Of a DNA stretch of 64,000 nt, positions 25,237 to 32,047 are shown piece by piece. Source of the DNA: Pyxidicoccus trucidator (GTDB taxonomy: Bacteria; Myxococcota; Myxococcia; Myxococcales; Myxococcaceae); the NCBI RefSeq assembly GCF_010894435.1, contig NZ_JAAIXZ010000012.1, positions 124,001 through 188,000 on the forward strand. The letters are read 5' to 3'. Both the position numbers and the translations under genes were made by a program. How positions within the stretch are numbered: the first letter of the stretch is position 1; each line of letters begins with the position of its first letter. Below the pieces are notes generated by a model, which saw only the letters and a list, made by a program, of their open reading frames with translations, did not search any database and had not been told where the DNA came from.

Positions 25237-25807
25237 AGACCTCTTCGAACCGTCCACCCTGAATGCCGGCTCGCTCCAGAGCGCCCTTGAGATTCCCGTC
25301 GACAATGATGGGAGGGGGCCAGCCCCAGAGCCGGAACACGCGGGCGTCGCCGACCTTTGACTTGTCGATACGCAGGCCAATCACGGAGCGGTACTCCCCG
25401 ACCCGATCTGGCCGCCCGTCTTCCCGCGTGTAGAGCTGAACCTCCGCGCTCTTCTGGTCGTCAATGCACCGGACCGTCCGTGTCACGTTCACCAGGAAGT
25501 AGGTCTCAGCCTGTCCCTGGACCTCTACCGGGAACAGCTGCACATCGCTGAGGGCCAGCTCACGGAAGATGGATGCGACCCGTGCGTTGACGACGGGCGT
25601 TTGACCCACTCCCGCGGTGTCGAAGCCCAGGGGATTGCCAGGGCGGTCCAGCGGAACGAGCAACCGCTCGCGCAGCTCGACGGGCCGGCCGTAGCTGAAC
25701 TCCCAGGCGTCCTCGAGTTCCTCTCCAGTGAGGCGGGTGGGCTCTCCCAGGTACCAGCGCCCCGGCACATCCACATCGATAGCGAGGCGAAAAAACCTTC
25801 GTTCCAT
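25235..25807 (-). CDS. Orphan Imm11 family immunity protein
   Basis: 190 residues, clearly paralogous to the plus-strand Imm11 (about 45 % alike by eye). Shared landmarks are RFFRLAIDVDVPGRWYLGEP, TVRCIDDQKSAEVQLY, GLRIDKSKVGDARVFRLWGW and GALERAGI. No toxin gene lies beside it and it runs against the SitA5-Imm11 pair. Orphan immunity genes can protect against toxins carried by relatives. The surface residues have diverged, so it probably recognises a different AHH toxin. Confidence 0.8.
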   Translation of the reverse strand: MERRFFRLAIDVDVPGRWYLGEPTRLTGEELEDAWEFSYGRPVELRERLLVPLDRPGNPLGFDTAGVGQTPVVNARVASIFRELALSDVQLFPVEVQGQAETYFLVNVTRTVRCIDDQKSAEVQLYTREDGRPDRVGEYRSVIGLRIDKSKVGDARVFRLWGWPPPIIVDGNLKGALERAGIQGGRFEEV

Positions 25808-26354
25808 GGAGTCACGCCCCGGGATCCTTCGTGCTCAGCCTGCTCCAATTAGCCCTGAGGGTCACCAGCCCCTGACCCCACCGGACAAGCCCGCTCGCGT
25901 CCGACGACCACGATGCCCAGGCCGGGCTCATCCCTGACGCCCCCTCCCAGCCCGCCAGCGTCAACCCCAGGCGGGCCAGCAGCACCAGGGCACCGGCCAC
26001 CGACGCGCGGAAGCACTTCGAGATACCGCTTCCATTTTTTCGTGCATTACCTGACCCTCACGAACGTCAGAGTGAGCGCGTATTACTGGAACGCACCAGC
26101 CAGGGGCCCTCCGATTTCTGCTGCAAGGCCATTGCATGTAGGCAACTGGAGGCGCTCCGGACGCCCGCGCGGGGCACTTCCACGTGTGGCACGCGTCCCA
26201 CCTGGACGCGGGCCGCGTCCCATGCGAACGCTGACTCTGATGCCCCCGTGCCCGGCCCGCTGGGATGCCCCTGGATACAACCCGGCACGCGGACTGCAAC
26301 GCTCCTCCCCGTCGCGGCCTCCCGACCGACTTCCCTCCTCGAGGTACCTCCCCA
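25808..26354. other. 547-bp intergenic region
   Basis: It lies between the divergent orphan Imm11 gene and the DUF4123 cassette. There is an AT-rich island at about 26030-26095 (CCATTTTTTCGTGCATTACC) with the small dyad CTGAC-N10-GTCAG, a plausible promoter zone for the cassette. Nothing else was recognised. Confidence 0.45.
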
Positions 26355-26855
26355 ATGCCGCTCCCCCGCTCCGGCCCCTGGCGCCTCCGAGGACGCCCCC
26401 AGCTCTACGAGGTGACGCTCGGCGGCCGGCCGGCCGATGACGCCGCCCCGCAGGTGCCCTCGGAGTTCCTGTGCTGGCACCTGGAGCACTGGCTGACGTG
26501 TGCGCGGGGCACCCTCCTGGAGATGTACACGGCGCTCGGCGGCGCTTCGCCCTGGGGGCTCACGTCCCTGGAGCGGGCCCGGCATGATCGGCTCCTCCGG
26601 GAGCGGCTGACGCGCGCCTTCGAGCTCGGGGAGCTGGTGGCCTTCCGTGTCTCGGAGACCGTGGGCGCGTGGACCTGGCAGGAGCCCGAGCCCCTGCGGC
26701 CGGAGCCTCCCGCGCCCCGCCCCGTGCTCGTGCCGGAGGAGGAGCTGTTCCCCAACCCCGCGCTTCAGGCCCAGGCGCTCAAGCGCGCGGCCCAGGAGGG
26801 CGTGCCGTTCTGCGAGGAGTGCGAGCGGCGCAAGCGCCAGCGTGAGGCGGCATGA
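26355..26855 (+). CDS. Unknown protein, first gene of the DUF4123 cassette
   Basis: 166 residues, no signal peptide or membrane segment. An N-terminal domain (PQLYEVTLGGRP, FLCWHLEHWLTCARGTLLEMY) is followed by a Pro/Glu-rich linker and a C-terminal CxxC (PFCEECERRKRQREAA). Its stop overlaps the next ATG (ATGA). I do not recognise the family. Its fixed place before a DUF4123 adaptor suggests a helper in type VI cargo loading. I chose the ATG with GAGGT upstream over an earlier in-frame ATG. Confidence 0.65.
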   Translation: MPLPRSGPWRLRGRPQLYEVTLGGRPADDAAPQVPSEFLCWHLEHWLTCARGTLLEMYTALGGASPWGLTSLERARHDRLLRERLTRAFELGELVAFRVSETVGAWTWQEPEPLRPEPPAPRPVLVPEEELFPNPALQAQALKRAAQEGVPFCEECERRKRQREAA

Positions 26856-27406
26856 GCAGCGCCCACCTCGCTGCCCTGCTGCGCGTGTTCGAGCGCGAGG
26901 CCGCGCGCGCGCCCGGCACCCAGCTCTACGCCATCCTGGACGGAGCGCGAGACTCGCGCGTCCACCGGCGGGTGCTGGACGGGCGCTTCGCGCACAGCTG
27001 CCTCTACGCGGGGAAGCTGCCGCTGGAGCTCCTCGAGGTGGCCCCCTACCTCGTCCGGCTGGAGCCCGAGCACCCGCTGGCCATGAGCCTGCTGAGCGAG
27101 GCGTGGGGAAACAGCTGGGGCATCTTCCTGCGCGCCCCCCCGGGCCTGGAGCCGCTGCGGCGCCACTTCCGCCGCTTCCTCAAGGTCCGTGACGAGCGGG
27201 GCAAGTCGCTGGTCTTCCGCTACTACGACCCGCGCGTGCTGCGCGCCTACCTGCCCACCTGCACCCCCGAGGAGCTGGACTTCCTCTTCGGCACCGTCCA
27301 CCAGTTCTACGCCGAGTCGGAGGGCGCCGACGCGCTGCTCGCGTACTCCCGCGAGGGCGGGCCGCTCACACGCAGGACACTGGCGCTCGCGGACGCGGCC
27401 GCATGA
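26852..27406 (+). CDS. DUF4123 domain protein (type VI secretion effector adaptor)
   Basis: 184 residues matching DUF4123 across most of their length: LYAILDGARD near the start, APYLVRLEPEHPLAM, a WGNSWGIFLRAP segment, then the diagnostic HFRRFLKVRDERGKSLVFRY followed by YDPRVLRAYLPTCTPEELDFLFG. DUF4123 proteins (Tap/TEC) bind a cognate effector and load it onto the VgrG spike. No VgrG, PAAR or other core secretion gene is in the window, so this adaptor belongs to a detached cargo cassette. It overlaps both neighbours by 4 bp. Confidence 0.88.
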   Translation: MSSAHLAALLRVFEREAARAPGTQLYAILDGARDSRVHRRVLDGRFAHSCLYAGKLPLELLEVAPYLVRLEPEHPLAMSLLSEAWGNSWGIFLRAPPGLEPLRRHFRRFLKVRDERGKSLVFRYYDPRVLRAYLPTCTPEELDFLFGTVHQFYAESEGADALLAYSREGGPLTRRTLALADAAA

Positions 27407-27765
27407 TGCGGATTCGCCGCGAGCAGCTGGACGTGCTCGCGCTGACGCGCCGGGAGGCATTCATCGACCGGCTGGTGGCGCAGCTGCGCAAGCACTGGAG
27501 CGAGGAGTGCGAGGCGCTGGAGGACGCCGCGCTCCGTGAGCGCGTCGGGGACGCCATCGACCGGGCCGCGAAGTACGAGCTCCGCGCCGAGGTGGACATG
27601 GCCCGCTACGTGAATGTCACCCTGGCGCTGGGGCCCGCGTTCGACGAGGACCCGCGCTACCCGTGGGCCCGGGCCATCCTCGAGGAGGAGGCCTTCACCC
27701 CGGGCAAGAAGGTGGAGCGCCTCTGCGCCCTGACGACGGAAGCGCTCGCGAAGCAGGAGGCCTAG
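27403..27765 (+). CDS. Small helical protein of the DUF4123 cassette
   Basis: 120 residues, mostly helical (IRREQLDVLALTRREAFIDR, then LVAQLRKHWSEECEALEDAA) with the conserved-looking segment EVDMARYVNVTLALGPAFDE before a short C-terminal helix. No signal peptide. It starts at the ATG overlapping the DUF4123 stop and abuts the next gene with no gap. I recall similar proteins beside DUF4123 genes in other bacteria but no named function. A chaperone or co-adaptor role is inference. Confidence 0.65.
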   Translation: MMRIRREQLDVLALTRREAFIDRLVAQLRKHWSEECEALEDAALRERVGDAIDRAAKYELRAEVDMARYVNVTLALGPAFDEDPRYPWARAILEEEAFTPGKKVERLCALTTEALAKQEA

Positions 27766-28371
27766 GTGCCACCCCCCGAGAAAACGACAGGCTCGAGCAC
27801 CGAGAAGTTCCAGGCGATGGACCAGGAGTCCCGCGAGGAGTTCACCGACGTGGACGCCGAGAGCCCCACGCTCCCCTGCGAGAAGGACGACGTCTGGGTC
27901 CGCATCGCCTTCAAGGACGACTTCGGCGAGCCCTATGCGGACGTGGCCTTCGTCCTGGAGGTGAAGGGCCAGCAGTGGAAGGGGCGGACGACCTCCGCCG
28001 GAGTCGTGGAGCACGTGGTCCCCGCCGACGCCACCGAGGGGGTGCTGAAGCTCTGGTTCGACGGTGAGGAGGAGGGGGACGAGCCCTTCACGTACACGCT
28101 GGCGCTGGGACAGATGGACCCGGTCGCCCTCGAGACGGGACAGCGGAGCCGGCTGGAGAACCTGGGCCTCTTCGGCCTGGATGCGGACGGGCCCGCGTCT
28201 GGCACCTTCGAGGATGCGCTCTACACCTTCCAGGAGTGGGCCGGGCTGGAGGAGACCGGGAAGCTGGACGGCGCGACCGAGCGGAAGCTCAAGCTGCTCT
28301 ACAGCCCGCTCGGCAAGGAACCACTTCCCCCGCCCGCCGAAGAGGACGTCGGCGTGGGCGGGACGGAATAG
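27766..28371 (+). CDS. Peptidoglycan-binding-like protein of the cassette
   Basis: 201 residues from a GTG directly after the upstream stop. The N-terminal half is a beta-rich module (DDVWVRIAFKDDFGEPYADV, EGVLKLWFDGEEEGD), like CarboxypepD_reg or SpaA repeats. Residues about 125-185 (GQRSRLENLGLFG, then TFEDALYTFQEWAGLEETGK, LDGATERKLKLLY) fit PG_binding_1. No signal peptide, as expected for cargo exported by a type VI machine. It may anchor the effector to the cell wall of the target or extend the spike. Confidence 0.7.
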   Translation: MPPPEKTTGSSTEKFQAMDQESREEFTDVDAESPTLPCEKDDVWVRIAFKDDFGEPYADVAFVLEVKGQQWKGRTTSAGVVEHVVPADATEGVLKLWFDGEEEGDEPFTYTLALGQMDPVALETGQRSRLENLGLFGLDADGPASGTFEDALYTFQEWAGLEETGKLDGATERKLKLLYSPLGKEPLPPPAEEDVGVGGTE

Positions 28372-28383
28372 GGAGGACTCCGC

Positions 28384-29079
28384 TTGGGAATCAGCAAGTC
28401 ACATCGGATCCGGAAGAAGAGCCCCCGGCTCAACATGGAGCGGCTCCACCGGAAGTATGCCAACGGGTGGCAGCCCGCGGCCCGGCCCTTCGTCACCTCG
28501 CACAAGGGCGTCAGAATCAAGGTCTACGCGGTTCCGGCCAAGAAGAAGGCGCTGGGGGACGTCATCATCGTTCCCCGCATCCATCCCTACTTCGGCTTCA
28601 TCGACCACATCGACGAGGATCGCCTGTCCAACGGAGAGCGGTGGTACACCCTCTACTTCGACTGCATGGCGGCCCCCTGGTTCATCCAGAACGCGGGGCA
28701 GATGGCGCAGCCGGGCTTCCCCTTCGACCAGATTGCCATCGCCGCGAAGTCCTGCATCATCGAGGTGTCCCTGGAGCGGGCGCAGATTGCGTCGCTCAAC
28801 CAGCGCCTCGTCGCGGAGCAGGGCCCGAAGCCCCTCCAGCAGCTCCAGGTCGGCTCCTGGTGGCTGCTGGGGGAGACCTCGACGCCCGTGCCCAACAGCG
28901 TCGTGGCGACCAAGTACCTGCCCAATATCTTCAGCACGGACCCCACCACCATCCTCAACTCGGGCCACGAAGTCGCAACGCGGCTCACCCTGCTGCGGAT
29001 TCCGACCCCCCAACAGCTTCAGGCCCTGGTCGCGGTCTCCCACCCCGGGGACCTGGCCCAACGCTACCCGGGGCGCTAG
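28384..29079 (+). CDS. Unknown cassette protein (TTG start)
   Basis: 231 residues beginning at a TTG preceded by the strong Shine-Dalgarno GGGAGGAC. No signal peptide and no membrane helix. Strand-rich centre (GVRIKVYAVPAKKKALGDVI, HPYFGFIDHIDEDRL, WYTLYFDCMAAPWFIQ) and a C-terminal part rich in Leu and Gln. I do not recognise a family. It sits directly before the MBL effector candidate, a usual place for an accessory or immunity gene. Confidence 0.6.
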   Translation: MGISKSHRIRKKSPRLNMERLHRKYANGWQPAARPFVTSHKGVRIKVYAVPAKKKALGDVIIVPRIHPYFGFIDHIDEDRLSNGERWYTLYFDCMAAPWFIQNAGQMAQPGFPFDQIAIAAKSCIIEVSLERAQIASLNQRLVAEQGPKPLQQLQVGSWWLLGETSTPVPNSVVATKYLPNIFSTDPTTILNSGHEVATRLTLLRIPTPQQLQALVAVSHPGDLAQRYPGR

Positions 29080-29107
29080 CCCCTCTCGTCTTCCTGGAGC
29101 CCGGCTC

Positions 29108-31117
29108 ATGGCACATCAAGAGGTCAACACCGCCGCCTTCAACCTCCATGTCGCCACCTGGATTGCCGGAGGAGGAAACAACGCGGCGGGCTTCAGCATG
29201 ACGCCCAGCTTCGTGGGCGTGATCGACATCGGCCAGGGCTCCGCGAATGCCGTCTTCAACGCCAGCGGACAGGTCATCCTGTATTACGACCTGGGCGGGG
29301 GCGCGGGCCCCAACCGGTTCACCTTCCCCGAGAATGGTCACCCCCAGCTCGGCCCCCAGTACTGCAACCATGCCCGGCCCCGGTTCCTGCTCTCCCACTG
29401 GGACTGGGACCACTGGCGCGGCGCCATTCCCTCCATCGGCACCAAAGCGCCTGCCCAGATTGCCCTCGCCGCCAATCCCCTCAGCACGGCCATCACCGCC
29501 AACACCACCTGGGCCGCCAAGTCGCAGGGCATGGGCCAGATCCACAAAGCCATCCGGAGAAAGATCTACAACCTCACCGACTTCTACGAGCGCACGACCC
29601 TGGGCGGCGGAGCGGCCGTCAACGTGGGGGACTTCACCATCATCCTGTGCGACAACAACCTGAACAACGGGGACGTCGACAACCAGACGGGCTTCGCCCT
29701 GCGCATCGAGGACCCCGTCAACGCGGGCCAGTACATCCTGATGTCCGGGGACGCGCACTACCCCAACATCCCGGCGCACGGCTGTGACCAGAATCTGGTG
29801 GGCCTCGTCGCCTCCCACCACGGCGCGGAGGAGGTCCAGAACCACATCCCGCGTCCGCTCGGAGGGGCCGGGCCCATCGTCCACTCCTTCGGCACGGGCA
29901 ACAAGTATGGCCACCCCCGGGATGACGGCGTCACGCCGTATACGAACCGCGGGTACGTGGATGCCCAGGCCATGCAGACCTCCGGACGTGACGGCGCGAG
30001 CCCGAACTTCGGCCCGCGCGGCAACGTGGCGCTCAAGTTCGCGAGCACCCCGGCCGGCCCCGGGCTCGCCGCCGGAGGTGGAGGAAATCAGCTCAGCGAC
30101 GCCGCCATCGCGGTGCTGGCCTCCGCCACCACGGCCGCCCATGTCGCCTCGCAGGGCGGCAACCTGACGAGCGTGCAGCTGGGCCACATCGCCGCCGCCG
30201 CCGCCTACGAAGCCGTGCGGCTGTCCGTCCAGCCCCAGGCGGCGAACATCGTCGCGCGCATCGCCGCGGCCCCCGCCGGCATGCCCGCCCAGACGCACCT
30301 CCAGGTGCGGGCGCCGAACCTGGGAGGCGCGCCCTGCAACGAGCTGGTGGACAGCCTGGCCCAGGCCCATGCCGCGAGCACGGCGGTGCAGACCGCGGCC
30401 TGCCAGGCCTGGCTGGACCCGGTGGGTGCCCTCATCGCCGAAGCCCACAGCCAGGTGGCCATCAACGTCACCACCGTGGTCAATGGCGTGGCCACGTGGC
30501 CCATCATCGGCACCCGCTCCGCTCGGGCCACGAAGCGGGCCTATGACATCACCCAGCATCCGGGCACCACCGCCGCGCTCACCGCCACCCTGGGGGGTTC
30601 CGCGAACGCCGCCAATGTGGTGGCCGCCTTCCCCGCGGCGCCTCCCACCCAGGCGGCCGTTGGCAGGGCCGCGTCCGAGGCCGCCTTCGAGGCCGCGGGC
30701 ACGACCATGGGCTACTCCGCAACCAACGGAGAGGCGCCTCCCGAGTTGGCCCGGTCGGTCTACACCTACGTGAATTGGCTGGGCCTGGCCAACGTGACGC
30801 CGCTGGTGTCGGCCATGCTCGCCGCCGCCGCCGCGATGATGCCGCACGTCCCCGTCCAGCCCGAGGCGCCCATCGCCGCGGCGCTCACCGCCGGGCAGCA
30901 GAACGCCCTGCGGGACTCCGCCAGGGCCGCGGTGGCCGCTACGTACGCGGGGGTGACGCTGGTGGGGAATCACCACGGTCAGGTGGCCCGGGCCGCGGTG
31001 GCCGCCGCACGGGCCGCCATCGGCGCCGCGAAGGGGCTGCCCCAGCCCGGCTGCCACCGGCATCCCCGGCAGTGCGGCGCCAACATGTGCAGCCTGACGC
31101 TGCACTATGGCGTGTAG
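29108..31117 (+). CDS. ComEC-type metallo-beta-lactamase fold protein, likely effector of the cassette
   Basis: 669 residues. The N-terminal 300 hold an MBL fold: FVGVIDIGQGSANAVF, metal motif HWDWDH (residues 97-102; HxDxDH as in the ComEC/Rec2 domain rather than HxHxDH), MSGDAHYPN and ASHHGAEE. In ComEC this domain is a nuclease that degrades one DNA strand during uptake. The remaining 370 residues are very Ala-rich helices and end in a Cys/His-rich tail (CHRHPRQCGANMCS). With a DUF4123 adaptor upstream, I infer a type VI-delivered nuclease or hydrolase. The ATG lies 28 bp after the preceding stop. Confidence 0.72.
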   Translation: MAHQEVNTAAFNLHVATWIAGGGNNAAGFSMTPSFVGVIDIGQGSANAVFNASGQVILYYDLGGGAGPNRFTFPENGHPQLGPQYCNHARPRFLLSHWDWDHWRGAIPSIGTKAPAQIALAANPLSTAITANTTWAAKSQGMGQIHKAIRRKIYNLTDFYERTTLGGGAAVNVGDFTIILCDNNLNNGDVDNQTGFALRIEDPVNAGQYILMSGDAHYPNIPAHGCDQNLVGLVASHHGAEEVQNHIPRPLGGAGPIVHSFGTGNKYGHPRDDGVTPYTNRGYVDAQAMQTSGRDGASPNFGPRGNVALKFASTPAGPGLAAGGGGNQLSDAAIAVLASATTAAHVASQGGNLTSVQLGHIAAAAAYEAVRLSVQPQAANIVARIAAAPAGMPAQTHLQVRAPNLGGAPCNELVDSLAQAHAASTAVQTAACQAWLDPVGALIAEAHSQVAINVTTVVNGVATWPIIGTRSARATKRAYDITQHPGTTAALTATLGGSANAANVVAAFPAAPPTQAAVGRAASEAAFEAAGTTMGYSATNGEAPPELARSVYTYVNWLGLANVTPLVSAMLAAAAAMMPHVPVQPEAPIAAALTAGQQNALRDSARAAVAATYAGVTLVGNHHGQVARAAVAAARAAIGAAKGLPQPGCHRHPRQCGANMCSLTLHYGV

Positions 31118-31161
31118 CGCCCTCGCGCACTGACCGGGGCCGTCCGAAAGAGGTGATTGGG

Positions 31162-32013
31162 TTGCATCTGCGAATCGCTGTATTGAGCGCGTTGTGGGTC
31201 CTCACCTTCGCCGCCGGCTGCGCACGCAGCCAGGCGGGCCGGGGCAACAGCGGCGAGGCCATGGCCTCCGCCACCGGCTGTGCGGCCCCGGGGGCCCTGT
31301 GCTGGGACTTCGAGGAGGGCACGCTGCCGGCCGGCTGGACGCCGTATCGCGACGAGTTCAGCGGCGAGCTGCGCGTGGACGACTCGCGGGCGCGCCGGGG
31401 CCGGTATGCGCTGCATGCCCGGCAGCTGGTTGGCGGCAAGGAGGGCTCGCAGGGCGGGCCCAAGAAGACAGTGCGCTTCGAGCTGCCCGCCGACTTCGGG
31501 CCCGTGCTGTGGGGCCGCGTCTGGGTCTACACGACGCCCGCGCGGCCCATGTCCCACGCGGGCCTCTTCAACGCGCGCTATCCGCGGCCCGGGAGCAGTG
31601 AGCGCGCGTTCGACACGCTCGACTGGTACGAGGTCGCCACGTATCAGCAGAAGTACATGGCCATCTGGCACCCGCCCGAGCCGCCCGGCTTCCCGGAGTG
31701 GGTGCAGGTGTCCGGCACACCGCTGGTGCTCGATGCATGGACGTGCCTGGAGTGGCTCTTCGATGGAGCCAATGGCGACTCGCCGCAGGCGGCCGACCCG
31801 CGCGTGTGGCTCGATGGCGTCGAGCTCGAATGGCCCGAGCGCTTCGTCTTCTCCGACCCGCCCACCGCGACACGGCCGGTGCAGGAGAAGGCCACCCACT
31901 TCACGGTGGTGGAGGCCGGCGTCTTCCTCTACCAGGGCCTCTCGGTGCCCACCGACTGGTGGATGGATGACCTGGCCATCGGCAGGCAGCGCATCGGCTG
32001 CGAGCCGAACTGA
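31162..32013 (+). CDS. Lipoprotein with jelly-roll-like domain
   Basis: 283 residues from a TTG preceded by GAGGTGATT. The signal peptide (LHLRIAVLSALWVLTFAAGC) has a lipobox-like end. The mature protein begins with a Cys pair (GCAAPGALCWDFEEG) and continues as a beta-rich fold (LPAGWTPYRDEF, FGPVLWGRVWVYTT, HFTVVEAGVFLYQGLSVPTDW, WWMDDLAIG), like concanavalin-type lyase or LamG domains. A catalytic role on polysaccharide is possible but no active-site set was seen. Confidence 0.68.
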   Translation: MHLRIAVLSALWVLTFAAGCARSQAGRGNSGEAMASATGCAAPGALCWDFEEGTLPAGWTPYRDEFSGELRVDDSRARRGRYALHARQLVGGKEGSQGGPKKTVRFELPADFGPVLWGRVWVYTTPARPMSHAGLFNARYPRPGSSERAFDTLDWYEVATYQQKYMAIWHPPEPPGFPEWVQVSGTPLVLDAWTCLEWLFDGANGDSPQAADPRVWLDGVELEWPERFVFSDPPTATRPVQEKATHFTVVEAGVFLYQGLSVPTDWWMDDLAIGRQRIGCEPN

Positions 32014-32047
32014 GCAGCGCGCGCTCCGGACGCGGAGCCCGGCGTGA

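Noticed and set aside
28985..31105. A 706-residue minus-strand frame opposite the MBL gene
   Set aside because: The plus strand has the HxDxDH motif and operon context. The antisense product is Gly/Arg/His low complexity.
26355..31117. A complete type VI secretion locus
   Set aside because: No TssB/C, TssM, ClpV, Hcp, VgrG or PAAR gene is present; only an adaptor and likely cargo.
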